Shown here piece after piece: positions 16,305 through 25,581 of a stretch of 64,000 nucleotides of DNA. Source of the stretch: Micromonospora sp. C28SCA-DRY-2 (GTDB lineage Bacteria; Actinomycetota; Actinomycetes; Mycobacteriales; Micromonosporaceae); the NCBI RefSeq assembly GCF_030519475.1, contig NZ_JAUMKD010000003.1:248001-312000 (forward strand), given 5' to 3'. The notes beneath the pieces are model-generated. The model saw nothing but the letters and a program-made list of their open reading frames with translations. It did no database searches and was not told the DNA's origin. How positions within the stretch are numbered: position 1 is the first letter of the stretch; the number at the start of each line of letters is the position of its first letter. The position numbers were made by a program, and so were the translations under genes.

Positions 16305-17948
16305 ATGCCGACCACCGCTGAAGACGACCGACCGGCGACCGCGTCCCCCCTGCTGTCCTGGGTGGAGCGTCCCGGACCGGGGGTGGTCCGGTTCGCCGCC
16401 GCCGGTGACGGCTGGGACGAGTGGCCGTACCCCCGGCTGGCCGCCGCGGTGCGCCGGGTGGCCGGCGGACTGCGCGCCGCCGGGGTGCGGCGCGACGACC
16501 GGGTGGTGCTGGTCGAGCCGACCGGCCCGGGCTTCGTCGCCGGCTACTTCGGCACCATGCTCGCCGGCGCGGTGCCGACCCCGGTCGCACCGCCCGCGCT
16601 CGGCCAGGACCTGGCCGGCTACCTGGAGCACGTCCGGCACATCGTGGCCACGGCCGCGCCCCGGCTGGTGGTGACCGGCGGGACGCTGGCCGAGCCGCTG
16701 CGTCCGGTCGCCGGGGACGCGGGCGTGGTCCGCACCGCCGACCTGCTCGACGGCGCCGACGAATCGGCCGGGGACCGGCGCGCCGGGCTGGCGCTGCTCC
16801 AGTTCACCTCCGGCTCGACCGGCCGGCCCCGGGCGGTACGCGTGCCGTTCGCCGCGCTGGAACACAACGTCGCCGCGATCGGCCGGTGGCTGCGCCAGGG
16901 GCCGGCGGATCCCACCGCCTCCTGGTTGCCGCTGCACCACGACATGGGACTGATCGGCTGCCTGCTCACCCCGGTGGCGCACCAGGGCGACCTGTGGCTG
17001 CTGACCCCGCAGCAGTTCGTCCGCGACCCGCTGCGCTACCTGCGCTGCTTCGGTCAGCGGGGAGCCCGGCTGACCGCCATGCCGACCTTCGGGCTGCGGC
17101 ACGTGGTCGACCGGGTCCGCCCGGAGCAGCTCGCGGGGCTGGACTTCGCGGCCTGGCGGGCGGTGATCGTCGGGGCCGAGCGGGTCTCCCCCGCCGCGCT
17201 GGAGGACTTCTGGCGGCTGCTCACGCCGCACGGGCTGGACCGGCGGGCCCTGCTGCCGGCGTACGGCCTGGCGGAGGCGACCCTCGCGGTGACCGGCGGC
17301 GCGCTGGACGAGCCGTGGCGCACGGCCCCGGTCGACCCGGCGCGGATCCCGCTCGGCGGCCCGCCCGGCGCGGGCCCGGCCGCCGCACCGCTGGTGGGCT
17401 GCGGCGCCCCGCTCGACGGCGTGTCGGTGCGGATCGTCGACGACGCCGGTCACCCGCTGCCCGACGGGCGGGTGGGCGAGATCGAGGTGGGCGGGCGCTG
17501 CGTCGCGGCCGGCTATCTCGGCGACCCGGCCGGGACGTCCGCCCGGTTCACCGGCGACGCCCTGCGCACCGGTGACAGCGGCTTCCTGCACGACGGGCAG
17601 CTCTACGTCCTCGGCCGGCTCGGCGACAGCCTGAAGCTGCGCGGCCGCACCCTGTTCGCCGAGGACGTGGAGGCCGCCCTGGAGGCCGCCGGCCTGCCCC
17701 GGCACCGGCACACCGTCCTGCTCGGACACGCCGACCGGCCGGTGGCGATGGTGCTGCTGGAGAACGCCGAGCCGGACTGGGAACGGCGGGCCGGCGCGGT
17801 CGTCGGCCGACTCACCGAGGGTGCCGAGTTGATCGCGCTCCGCGTTCCCGTCGGTACAATCCTGCGGACCACCAGCGGAAAGCCGAGACGCCGCGTGATG
17901 TGGCAGCGCTTCCGCGACGTCAACGGAGGGAGCCACCGTGCACGGTGA
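16305..17948 (+). CDS. Fatty acyl-AMP ligase (FAAL)-like adenylating enzyme
   Basis: A 547-aa ANL-superfamily enzyme. The P-loop is LLQFTSGSTGRPR. The A5 region LPAYGLAEATLAVTGG and the LRTGDSGFLHDGQLYVLGR segment are typical of FAALs. The C-terminal Lys motif is TTSGKPRR. FAALs make acyl-AMP and pass the acyl group to a carrier protein without CoA. Here it is the best candidate to load the polyketide-derived acid onto the N-terminal carrier of the NRPS at 33154. The ATG at 16305 is in the divergent region. The end overlaps the next gene by 11 bp, so they are coupled. Confidence 0.85.
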   Translation: MPTTAEDDRPATASPLLSWVERPGPGVVRFAAAGDGWDEWPYPRLAAAVRRVAGGLRAAGVRRDDRVVLVEPTGPGFVAGYFGTMLAGAVPTPVAPPALGQDLAGYLEHVRHIVATAAPRLVVTGGTLAEPLRPVAGDAGVVRTADLLDGADESAGDRRAGLALLQFTSGSTGRPRAVRVPFAALEHNVAAIGRWLRQGPADPTASWLPLHHDMGLIGCLLTPVAHQGDLWLLTPQQFVRDPLRYLRCFGQRGARLTAMPTFGLRHVVDRVRPEQLAGLDFAAWRAVIVGAERVSPAALEDFWRLLTPHGLDRRALLPAYGLAEATLAVTGGALDEPWRTAPVDPARIPLGGPPGAGPAAAPLVGCGAPLDGVSVRIVDDAGHPLPDGRVGEIEVGGRCVAAGYLGDPAGTSARFTGDALRTGDSGFLHDGQLYVLGRLGDSLKLRGRTLFAEDVEAALEAAGLPRHRHTVLLGHADRPVAMVLLENAEPDWERRAGAVVGRLTEGAELIALRVPVGTILRTTSGKPRRRVMWQRFRDVNGGSHRAR

Positions 17949-18873
17949 GGTCGACGCGCTGGTCATCGGCGCCGGGGTGAGCGGGCTGAGCACCGCCATC
18001 TGCCTACAGGAGGCGGGGCTGCGGGTGCTCGTCCGGTCCGCGCAGCCACCGGAACGCAGCACCTCGATGATGGCCTCGGCGATGATCGGGCCCAGCTTCG
18101 CCGGCCCCGGCGACCCCGCGCTCGGCTGGCAGCGCGAGACCGTCCGCCGGCTCACCCCGGACACCCCCGGCGTACGGGTGCTGGACGGGCGGATGGCGGC
18201 CCGGCCGGCCGGGATGGTCCCGCCCGGGGTGGAGCGGTTCGAGGGCTACCGCCCGTGCCGCCCGGAGGAGCTGCCCGAGGGCTACGGCACCGCGTTCTGG
18301 GTCCGCCAGCCGGTGGTCGACATGCCGCCGTACCTGCGACACCTCGCCGACCGGTTCACCGCCGCCGGCGGGCGGCTGGTGCTGGAACCGGTGCGCTCGC
18401 TGGACGAGGCCGCCGAGGTCGCGCCGCTGGTGGCCAACTGCGCCGGCCTGGGTGCCGCGGAGCTGACCGGCGACCGGCAGCTCAAGCCGGTACGCGGGCC
18501 GAAGATCGTGGTGGCGAACCCGGGCATCGAGCACTTCTTCATCGAGGCGCCGCTGGGGCCGATCTGGGCCGGTTTCATCCCGCACGGCGACCGGGTGGTG
18601 CTCGGCGGGACCCACCGCGACTCCGACGACACCACACCGGACGAGGCGGAGGCGGCCGAGATCATCCGCCGGTGCGCGGTGGTCGAGCCGCGGCTGGCCG
18701 ACGCGCCGGTGCTGGAGCACTCGGTCGGGCTGCGGCCGGGCCGGCCCGCGCCCCGGCTGGAGCTGGAGAAGCTCGGCCGGGCGCGGATCGTGCACAACTA
18801 TGGCCACGCCGGCACAGGGGTCATGCTGTCGTGGGGATGCGCCAAGGAGGCGGCCGACCTGCTGGTCTCGTGA
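17938..18873 (+). CDS. D-amino-acid oxidase-like FAD flavoprotein
   Basis: A 311-aa FAD oxidase. The N-terminal dinucleotide fold is DALVIGAGVSGLSTA, and the C-terminus has the DAAO signature HNYGHAGTGVMLSWGCA. Length and motifs match D-amino acid oxidases (about 320 aa), which oxidise an amine next to a carboxylate to an imine and produce H2O2. In this cluster it could oxidise a thiazolidine or thiazoline ring carbon, or an amino acid precursor. Both are inference. GTG 17938 overlaps the end of the AMP-ligase gene, so the two are translated together. Confidence 0.85.
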   Translation: MHGEVDALVIGAGVSGLSTAICLQEAGLRVLVRSAQPPERSTSMMASAMIGPSFAGPGDPALGWQRETVRRLTPDTPGVRVLDGRMAARPAGMVPPGVERFEGYRPCRPEELPEGYGTAFWVRQPVVDMPPYLRHLADRFTAAGGRLVLEPVRSLDEAAEVAPLVANCAGLGAAELTGDRQLKPVRGPKIVVANPGIEHFFIEAPLGPIWAGFIPHGDRVVLGGTHRDSDDTTPDEAEAAEIIRRCAVVEPRLADAPVLEHSVGLRPGRPAPRLELEKLGRARIVHNYGHAGTGVMLSWGCAKEAADLLVS

Positions 18874-18916
18874 CGCGGGTCGGGCCGGCCCCACCGACGG
18901 AGAAGGGACATCGGGC

Positions 18917-19960
18917 ATGACGGACTCCCGGCCCGACGAGTCGCAGCTGATCTCGGAAGCCGTGGCGTACGCGGCGGGACTGGACGTCTCGGCGGTGCGC
19001 CGGGAACTGTCCGCCCCGCAGGGGCCGCACCGCTGGCCCCGGCACCGGCTCAACGAGGTGGACCTGGAGTGGCGGCGCTGGCGGCTGCGCCGCTGGCTCG
19101 CCGCCGACGACGACCCGCCCGGCTCGATCAAGCTCTTCGAGCGGCTCGCGGTGGCCGCCGGGTTGCCGCCCGCGGCCACCGCCCCGCTCGCCGCCGAGGT
19201 TGGCGGGGCGCTGACCACGCTCAGCTACGACGAGATGTTCCCGCAGGGGCCGCTGATCGCCAAGGCGATGCAGGCCCGGGTGGTCCGGCAGGTCGCCGCC
19301 CGGGAGACCGACGAGCAGTACGCGGCCATGATGCTCGCCTCCACCCGCCGCCGCGCGGACTACCTGCGCAAGCTGCCCGACGACACCTGGTGGATGATCG
19401 GCGACCTGATCTCCGAGTCGACCCGGCGGGCCTGCGTGGCCGAGATCGCCACGCTGCCGGCCAGCGCCGGCGCCGCGTACGACGGCGGGCTGAGCCCCGG
19501 CTGGGACAAGGAGCACGACGCCCTGGTGAGCCGCTCCTGCAACGCCTACCTGGGCGCCGGGCCGACGCTGGTGGCCATCCACGAGGACCCGGCGCTGGTG
19601 GCGCAGATCTCGGCCCGGATGGGCCGGCGGATGTACCCGACCCGGTGCACCTACCTGGAGTACCGGCCGGGCGACTTCCTCGGCGTGCACACCGACCAGC
19701 CGACCTGCGAGGTGTCGCTGCTGTTCACGGTGGACGGCGAGCCCGGCCCGATGCGCTCCTACTTCGACCGGACGGCCACCGATCCGGCCGCGCTGCACCG
19801 CTGGGTGCATGACAACGGCCAGTTCCCCGACGGCGGCCGGGACTTCGTCTACCGGCCCCGGGAGGGTTTCGCGCTCACCGGCCGGGCCGTGCCGCACGCC
19901 CGGCTGCCGCAACAGGAGAGCGCCTTCATCGGCGCGCTCTTCTACAGCGGCCTGGTCTGA
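18917..19960 (+). CDS. Putative Fe(II)/2-oxoglutarate-dependent oxygenase
   Basis: A 347-aa protein. Its C-terminal half resembles 2-oxoglutarate/Fe(II) oxygenases: H258 and D260 in FLGVHTDQP and H327 in VPHARLP give the HxD...H metal triad. The downstream R329 could bind 2-oxoglutarate. The N-terminal 170 residues are helical, Arg/Trp-rich and unrecognised. Such enzymes hydroxylate, desaturate or rearrange. It follows the DAAO-like gene by 43 nt with ATG 18917, and converges on the aldehyde dehydrogenase gene with only 24 nt between stops. The fold call rests on motif spacing, so it is moderate. Confidence 0.6.
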   Translation: MTDSRPDESQLISEAVAYAAGLDVSAVRRELSAPQGPHRWPRHRLNEVDLEWRRWRLRRWLAADDDPPGSIKLFERLAVAAGLPPAATAPLAAEVGGALTTLSYDEMFPQGPLIAKAMQARVVRQVAARETDEQYAAMMLASTRRRADYLRKLPDDTWWMIGDLISESTRRACVAEIATLPASAGAAYDGGLSPGWDKEHDALVSRSCNAYLGAGPTLVAIHEDPALVAQISARMGRRMYPTRCTYLEYRPGDFLGVHTDQPTCEVSLLFTVDGEPGPMRSYFDRTATDPAALHRWVHDNGQFPDGGRDFVYRPREGFALTGRAVPHARLPQQESAFIGALFYSGLV

Positions 19961-19984
19961 CGACCCGACGCCCGGCCGGCCGAG

Positions 19985-21400
19985 CTACCGCGGCGCGGTC
20001 GGTGGGCGCCGGCGTACCTGGACCGCCGTGTACTCGGCCAGCCCCAGCCGGCCGCCCTCCAGCCCGATCCCGCTGCACTTCATGCCGCCGACGGGCTGGT
20101 CGGGCCCGAGCAGGGCGTGCCCGTTGACCCAGACCGTGCCGCACTCGAGCCGGTCGGCCACCGCCCACGCCCGGTCCGGGTCGGCCGACCAGACCGACCC
20201 GCCGAGCCCGTACGAGCTGGCGTTGGCCCGGCGCACCGCGTCCTCGACGTCCCGGTACGGCACCACCGGCAGCACCGGCCCGAACTGCTCCTGGTCGACC
20301 ACCGGGTCGCCGTCGTCGACGCCGGTCAGCACGGTCGGGGCGTAGTACAGCCCCGGCCCGTCCGGCGCGGCGCCGCCGGCCGCCACCCGGGCGCCCCGGG
20401 ACCGGGCCGCGGCCACCAGGTCGGCGATCCGGGTGAACTGCCGCCGGTGCGCCAGCGGCCCCAACTGGGTGCCCTTGGCGGTCGGGTCACCGACCCGGGC
20501 CGCCCGGGCCCGGTCGGCCAGCGCGTCCACCAGCCGGGCGTGCAGCCGCCGCGGCGCGTACAGCCGCTTGATCAGGACGCACGCCTGCCCGTTGTTGGCG
20601 AACGAGTCCCAGAACAGCCGCTCGGCCAGCTCGTCCGGGTCGGCGTCGTCGAGCACCACTGCCGGGTCGTTGCCGCCCAGCTCCAGCACGTACCGCTTCA
20701 GGTCGCCACCGGCCCGGCCGGCGACCCGGCGCCCGGCCGGCACCGAGCCGGTGAACGTGACGTGCGCGGGCACCGGGTGGGCCACCACCGCCGCGCCCAG
20801 CGCGTCGTCCCCGCTGAGCACGTTCACCAGCCCGGGTAGCAGCACCTCCGCGAGCACCCGGCCCAGCTCCAGGGTGGCCAGCGGCGCGTACGGGGACGGC
20901 TTCAGCACCACCGCGTTGCCGGCCCGCAGCGCCGGGGCCAGTTTCGCCGCGGCCACCGCCACCGGGAAGTTCCACGGCGTGACGGCGGCGACCACTCCCA
21001 ACGGGCGGCGGACCAGCTCGGCGTAGCCGCGCCGGTCGTCCTGGAGCACCTCCGGAGGCAGCTCCAGGTCGGCGTGGTGGCGCAGGGTGGCCGCGGCGGC
21101 GTACGCCTCGCCGACCGCCAGCGGCAGCGGCTTGCCCATCTCGGCGGTGACCAGCGCGCCGATCCGCCCGGCGGCGGCACCGACCGCCTTGGCGGCGGCG
21201 CGCAGCCCCTCGCGCAGCGCCGTCTCGTCGGCGCTCCACCGCCGCCACGCCCCGGCCGCGGCCCGCATCGCGGCGTCCACCTGCTCCGGGCCGCAGACCG
21301 GCGCCAGCCCGCAGACCGCGCCGGTGGCCGGGTTCACCACCTCGACGTGCCGGTCGCCGGGCACCGCGGCCCCGTCGATCGTCATCGGCACCGGTTCCAT
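19985..21400 (-). CDS. NAD(P)-dependent aldehyde dehydrogenase
   Basis: A 471-aa aldehyde dehydrogenase. It has VTPWNFPVAVA at the cofactor cleft, the general base in LELGGNDP, and the catalytic cysteine in NNGQACVLIKR. The length fits succinate-semialdehyde-type members. It oxidises an aldehyde to the acid. It is the last gene of the NRPS operon, so the substrate may be an aldehyde generated by a P450 or by reductive processing, or simply a toxic by-product. The ATG at 21400 shares one base with the upstream stop. GTG 21403 is an alternative start one codon earlier. Confidence 0.92.
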   Translation of the reverse strand: MEPVPMTIDGAAVPGDRHVEVVNPATGAVCGLAPVCGPEQVDAAMRAAAGAWRRWSADETALREGLRAAAKAVGAAAGRIGALVTAEMGKPLPLAVGEAYAAAATLRHHADLELPPEVLQDDRRGYAELVRRPLGVVAAVTPWNFPVAVAAAKLAPALRAGNAVVLKPSPYAPLATLELGRVLAEVLLPGLVNVLSGDDALGAAVVAHPVPAHVTFTGSVPAGRRVAGRAGGDLKRYVLELGGNDPAVVLDDADPDELAERLFWDSFANNGQACVLIKRLYAPRRLHARLVDALADRARAARVGDPTAKGTQLGPLAHRRQFTRIADLVAAARSRGARVAAGGAAPDGPGLYYAPTVLTGVDDGDPVVDQEQFGPVLPVVPYRDVEDAVRRANASSYGLGGSVWSADPDRAWAVADRLECGTVWVNGHALLGPDQPVGGMKCSGIGLEGGRLGLAEYTAVQVRRRPPTAPR

Positions 21401-22248
21401 CACGCCGCCCCCGCCAGCGCGGCGACGTGGATCGACGGGTACGTCGGCGCGAAGCCCAACCCGGCCCGTGCGGCCGTGGTGTCCACCTCGCCGCCGAACT
21501 GGTCGGTGTCCAGCACCGGCGCGTCGGCCGACTCGCCGTGCGGCAGCGTCACCTGCCCGGCCAGCTCGGCCAGCTCGGCGGCGGTCACCGGCGCGTCGTC
21601 GGCGATGTTGAACACCCCGGTGGCGCCGGCCTCCAGCGCGTGCAGCACGCTCTGCCGCACGTCGGCGTGGTGCACCAGGTGCAACCGCTGGTCGGCGGGG
21701 GCCCGGCGGGCCCAGGCGAACGCGTCCACCAGGTGCGGGTCGCCTTCGCCGTAGGTGTAGGCGACCCGCAGCACGCACACCCCCAGCGGGGTGTCGAAGT
21801 AGCCGGCCACCGCCCGTTCCGCGCCCAGCTTCGCGGCGGGGAACGGCGCGCCGGCCGGGTCGCGCACCGGGTCGTCCTCCCGGGTGGCCCGCCCGGGCGT
21901 CGGGCGGTAGATGAGGTAGCTGCTCAACTGCACGAACCGGCGGGCGCCGGCGGCCAGCGCGGCGGCGGCGAGCCGGTCGGTGGCCAGGTGGTTGAGCCGG
22001 TCGGCCTCCCGCGCGTCGATGCCGGTGAACGCGCTGGCGATGTGCACCACGGCGTCCATCCCCTCGACCGCGCGCCGGCAGGTGTCCGGGTCGGTGAGGT
22101 CGCCCACCACCAGATCCCGGTTGCCGCCGGCGGGGCCGCCCGCCGGGTTCCAGACGGCCAGCCGCAGCCGCAGCCCCCGGGCCCGCAGCAGCGGGATGAA
22201 CCGGGCACCGACCCGGCCGGTGGCGCCGGTGAGCAGGACGGCGGTCAT
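21400..22248 (-). CDS. Extended SDR (NAD-epimerase/dehydratase-like), Tyr replaced by Phe
   Basis: A 282-aa extended short-chain dehydrogenase with LLTGATGRVGARF at the cofactor site and QLSSYLIYRP for the serine strand. The expected YxxxK reads FPAAK (F136-K140), so the catalytic tyrosine is missing. Either the enzyme binds NAD(P) without normal redox chemistry or another tyrosine (Y111 or Y114) takes over. Members of this family act on nucleotide sugars or carbonyl groups. It lies beside the glycosyltransferase, so sugar processing is one option. ATG 22248 overlaps the upstream stop. Confidence 0.75.
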   Translation of the reverse strand: MTAVLLTGATGRVGARFIPLLRARGLRLRLAVWNPAGGPAGGNRDLVVGDLTDPDTCRRAVEGMDAVVHIASAFTGIDAREADRLNHLATDRLAAAALAAGARRFVQLSSYLIYRPTPGRATREDDPVRDPAGAPFPAAKLGAERAVAGYFDTPLGVCVLRVAYTYGEGDPHLVDAFAWARRAPADQRLHLVHHADVRQSVLHALEAGATGVFNIADDAPVTAAELAELAGQVTLPHGESADAPVLDTDQFGGEVDTTAARAGLGFAPTYPSIHVAALAGAA

Positions 22249-23444
22249 CGGACGGCCGCCAGCTCGTCGGCGCCGTCGTAGACCGGCCGCCCGGTGGCGG
22301 CCAGCCGTTCCAGCAGCGTGACGCCGTGCCCGGCCGGCGGCATGGCGAGCATCTCCCGGCGCAGCCGTTCGGCGTTGGCCCGGTACAGCGGCTCGTCGAG
22401 CACCGCGCGGACGGCGGCGCGGACCTGCCCCGGGTCGAGGGTGCGGTGGTCCAGCCGCACCGCGGCGCCGGCCGCGGCGAGCCGGTGCGCGTGGTACGGC
22501 TGGTCCACCGCCACCGGGATCGCGACCATCGGCAGGCCGTGCCGCAGCGCCCCGACGGTGGTCAGGTAGCCGGCGTGCTGCACCACCGCGGCGCACCGGG
22601 ACAGCACCGCCTCCTGCGGAATGTAGGGGGCCGCGTGGATGTTCGGGCCGATCGCGGCGAGCGGGGCCGGGTCCACCCCGGACCCGACGGTCAGCACCAC
22701 CGACACGTCCTCGTCGCGCAGCGCCTCGGCGACGGTGGCGAACAGCGGCCCCACCTGGTTGAACGCGGTGCCCATGGTGACGTAGACCAGCGGCCGGTCC
22801 GGCAGCGCGTCGAGCCACGCCGGCACCTCGTCGCCGACCTGGTAGAGCGGCGGCTGCACCAGGTGCGCCACGTCCGGCTCGGCCGGGCCGTCGAACCAGC
22901 TCAGCGGGTTCGCGGTCAGCGGCTGCCAGCTCGGCAGGTACGCGTCGAGGTAGAGGTAGGGGTAGAGCCGTGCCAGCCCCGGGTCGGCGGGCACGCCGAG
23001 CCGGCGCCGCGCCGCGTTCCAGGGTTCGGCCATCACCTCGGCGAGCACCGGCCGGGGAAGTCGCGGCAACTGCCCGAGGGCCGCGTACGGCACCCCGGCC
23101 GCGTCGGCGGCGAGCGGCGCGGCCCACTCCAGCGACTCGTGCAGCACCACGTCCGGGCGCAGCTCGCGGAACAGGTCGACCAGGCCGGCCACCATCGAGC
23201 CGGTGGCCAGGCTCATCAGCCGCAGCCGCCGGCGCGGGTCGTCGAACGCGCCGGCCCGGGGACCGTCGGCGAGCCAGGCCGGCCCGACCTCCCGGACGGC
23301 GAACCCGGCGCGGGTCACCCAGTGCCCCATCCCCCGGCCGGTGGCCACCACCACCTCGTGCCCGGCGTCCACCGCGGCCCGGGCGAGCGGAGCGACCGCG
23401 TGGAAGTGGCCGACCGCCGGCTGACACGTGACGACGAGTTTCAT
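22245..23444 (-). CDS. GT1-family (MGT-type) glycosyltransferase
   Basis: A 399-aa GT-B glycosyltransferase of the macrolide/UGT type. The N-terminal domain begins VVTCQPAVGHFHAVAPLA. The C-terminal NDP-sugar site has VQHAGYLTTVGALRHGLP and IPVAVDQPYHA. It transfers a sugar from an NDP-sugar to a hydroxyl of the product. No NDP-sugar biosynthesis genes are in the window, so a common pool sugar such as UDP-glucose or UDP-GlcNAc, or genes elsewhere, must supply it. ATG 23444 overlaps the SHMT-like stop. Some family members serve as self-resistance by inactivating the product, and that possibility stays open. Confidence 0.9.
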   Translation of the reverse strand: MKLVVTCQPAVGHFHAVAPLARAAVDAGHEVVVATGRGMGHWVTRAGFAVREVGPAWLADGPRAGAFDDPRRRLRLMSLATGSMVAGLVDLFRELRPDVVLHESLEWAAPLAADAAGVPYAALGQLPRLPRPVLAEVMAEPWNAARRRLGVPADPGLARLYPYLYLDAYLPSWQPLTANPLSWFDGPAEPDVAHLVQPPLYQVGDEVPAWLDALPDRPLVYVTMGTAFNQVGPLFATVAEALRDEDVSVVLTVGSGVDPAPLAAIGPNIHAAPYIPQEAVLSRCAAVVQHAGYLTTVGALRHGLPMVAIPVAVDQPYHAHRLAAAGAAVRLDHRTLDPGQVRAAVRAVLDEPLYRANAERLRREMLAMPPAGHGVTLLERLAATGRPVYDGADELAAVR

Positions 23445-24811
23445 GCCACCGCACCTCCCTGGCGCCAGTCCTCGCGGTAGCCGCGAGCGGTGATGCCGGC
23501 GACGCAGCCGGCCAGTTCGCGTCCCCGGGGGCCGCGCACCACGGCGTCCGGCCGCCCGCCGCCGGCCACCTCGGCGACCACCGCGGCGGTGGCCCGGGCC
23601 AGCTCCGCCACCTCGGCGTCGCCGACCCGCCGGAAGCCCAGGTCGTTGGTGCCGATCCGGATGCCGCTGGTCTCGGCGGCCGGCCGGGGGTCGCGCGGGA
23701 CGAGGTTCATGTTGACCAGGACGCCGAGGCGGCGCAGCACGTCGGCGACCTGCCGGCCGGTGACCGCCACCGCGCGCAGGTCGGCCAGGACCAGGTGGCT
23801 GTCGGTGCCGCCGGAGACCACCGGCACCCCGTGTTCGGCCAGCGCCCCGGCGAACGCCCGCGCGTACCGCACCACCCGGCGCATCGCCGCGGCGAACTCC
23901 GGGCGGGCGGCGAAGCCCAGCGCCACCGCCTTGGCGGCGATGCCGCCGAAGTCCGGCGTGCCCTGGAAGCCGGGGAAGACCGCCCGATCGAGCGCCCGGG
24001 CGCTGAGCCGGGACGACGCCCCGCGCAGCAGCAGGCCGCCGCGGGGCCCGCAGAGCTGCTTGTACGTCGAGGTGGTGATCACGTCGCAGTGCGGCACCGG
24101 TGACGGGTGCGCGCCGGCGGCGACCAGCCCGCTGACGTGGCTGACGTCGGCCATCAGCAGCGCGTCCACCTCGTCGGCGGCGGCCCGGAACGCGGCGAAG
24201 TCCAGCTGCCGGGGGTACGCCGAGCCGCCGCAGATCAGCAGCCGGGGCCGGACCTGCTTGACCAGCACGGCCAGCGCGGCGTAGTCGATCAGGCCCCGCT
24301 CGTCGACCTCGTAGTAGCTGGCGGTGACCCGCTTGGCGATGCTGGCGCCCCGGGAGACGTGGGTCAGGTGCCCGCCGTGGTCCAGTTCCAGGGCCAGCAC
24401 GGTGTCGCCCGGGTCGAGCAGGCCGTAGAGCACGGCGAGGTTGGCCGCCGAGCCGGAGAGCGGCTGCACGTTGGCGTGCGGGGCGCCGAACAGCCGCTCG
24501 GCGCGCCCGCGGGCCAGCTGCTCGACCTGGTCGACCACCTCGGTGCCCGGGTGGTAGCGGCCGCCGGCGTACCCCTCGGCGGTCACCGAGCTGAACAGCA
24601 GCGCGTGCGCCACCAGGGCGGCCGGCAGGGTGGGGCTGGCGGCGGCGACCAGGTTCAGCGTGCCGCGCTGGCGGCGCAGCTCGGCGTGGGCGAGGCGGAC
24701 CAGCGGGGCGTCCCGCCGGTCCAGCGAGACCAGCGCGTCGGCGCACCAGGCGCGCACGGCGGCCAGGTCGGCCCCGTCGGCCAGGCCGGCCGGGGCGTCC
24801 AGGCCGGTCAC
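23441..24811 (-). CDS. Serine hydroxymethyltransferase-like PLP enzyme
   Basis: A 456-aa SHMT-family enzyme. It has VTAEGYAGGRYHPGTEVVD near the N-terminus and the PLP lysine in TTSTYKQLCGPRGG, where housekeeping SHMT has TTTTHKTLRGPRGG. FPGFQGTPDFGGIAAK also follows the family. It interconverts amino acids by C1 transfer from methylene-THF. A cluster copy inside an NRPS operon with Cy domains recalls enzymes that make alpha-methylserine for methyloxazoline rings (JBIR-34-type pathway, from memory). The first A domain at 33154 has a non-Cys code, so it is a fitting consumer. A plain glycine/C1 supply role is the alternative. Confidence 0.85.
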   Translation of the reverse strand: MTGLDAPAGLADGADLAAVRAWCADALVSLDRRDAPLVRLAHAELRRQRGTLNLVAAASPTLPAALVAHALLFSSVTAEGYAGGRYHPGTEVVDQVEQLARGRAERLFGAPHANVQPLSGSAANLAVLYGLLDPGDTVLALELDHGGHLTHVSRGASIAKRVTASYYEVDERGLIDYAALAVLVKQVRPRLLICGGSAYPRQLDFAAFRAAADEVDALLMADVSHVSGLVAAGAHPSPVPHCDVITTSTYKQLCGPRGGLLLRGASSRLSARALDRAVFPGFQGTPDFGGIAAKAVALGFAARPEFAAAMRRVVRYARAFAGALAEHGVPVVSGGTDSHLVLADLRAVAVTGRQVADVLRRLGVLVNMNLVPRDPRPAAETSGIRIGTNDLGFRRVGDAEVAELARATAAVVAEVAGGGRPDAVVRGPRGRELAGCVAGITARGYREDWRQGGAVA

Positions 24812-25581
24812 GGCGTGGCCCAGGCGTCGGTGCGGGCGCGCAGCCGCCGGACGATCTCGCCGACCAGGGCCCGGCGGTGCGGTTGGAGGAAGAAGTGGTC
24901 GCCGGTGAAGACCCGCACCTCGCACCCGGCGCTGGTGACGGTCCCCCAGCCGGGCAGCACGGCGAGGTCCACGTCCGGGTCCGCGTCGCCGCTGACCGCG
25001 AGGACGGGACAGGTCAGCGGCGGACCGGCGGCCGGCCGGTAGGTCTCGCTGAGCCGGTAGTCGGCGCGCAGCACCGGCAGCACCAGGGCGCGCAGCTCCG
25101 GGCTCTCCAGCACGGCGCGGCTGGTGCCGCCGGCCCGGGCGACGTCCGCCCAGAGCGCGTCGTCGTCCATCAGGTGCACCGCCCGGGACGGGTCGAACGG
25201 CGCCTGGCGGCCGGAGACGACCAGCAGCGTCGGGGGCGTGCCGGCGGCCGCCAGCCGGCGGGCCACCTCGTAGCCGACCGCCGCGCCGAGGCTGTGTCCG
25301 AACAGGACCAGCGGCATGTCGGCGACCGCGCGCAGCACGTCGGCGTACCGGTCGGCCAGCTCGCCGAGGTCGGTGGCGGGCGGCTCGCGCAGCCGGTCCT
25401 CCCGGCCGGGGTACTGCGCGGCCAGCAGCTCGACGTCGGCCGGCAGCTCGTCGGCCCACGGCCGGAAGAAGCTGGCGCTGCCACCGGCGTGCGGGAAGCA
25501 GGCCAGCCGCGCGGTCGCCACCGGCACCGGCCGGTAGCACTGGAACCAGGGCGCCGCCGCCCGGCCCGGATAAACGTTCAC
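24808..25581 (-). CDS. Type II thioesterase
   Basis: A 257-aa external thioesterase. It has LACFPHAGGSASFF near the N-terminus, the nucleophile in LFGHSLGAAVG, an Asp in AVSGDADPDV, and the catalytic His in FTGDHFFLQ. It normally clears misprimed or stalled carriers. Because the terminal TE-like domain of the NRPS lacks Ser and His, this intact enzyme could also perform the release step. GTG 25581 overlaps the stop of the imine reductase gene. The stop overlaps the SHMT-like start, so it sits inside the coupled chain. Confidence 0.93.
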   Translation of the reverse strand: MNVYPGRAAAPWFQCYRPVPVATARLACFPHAGGSASFFRPWADELPADVELLAAQYPGREDRLREPPATDLGELADRYADVLRAVADMPLVLFGHSLGAAVGYEVARRLAAAGTPPTLLVVSGRQAPFDPSRAVHLMDDDALWADVARAGGTSRAVLESPELRALVLPVLRADYRLSETYRPAAGPPLTCPVLAVSGDADPDVDLAVLPGWGTVTSAGCEVRVFTGDHFFLQPHRRALVGEIVRRLRARTDAWATP

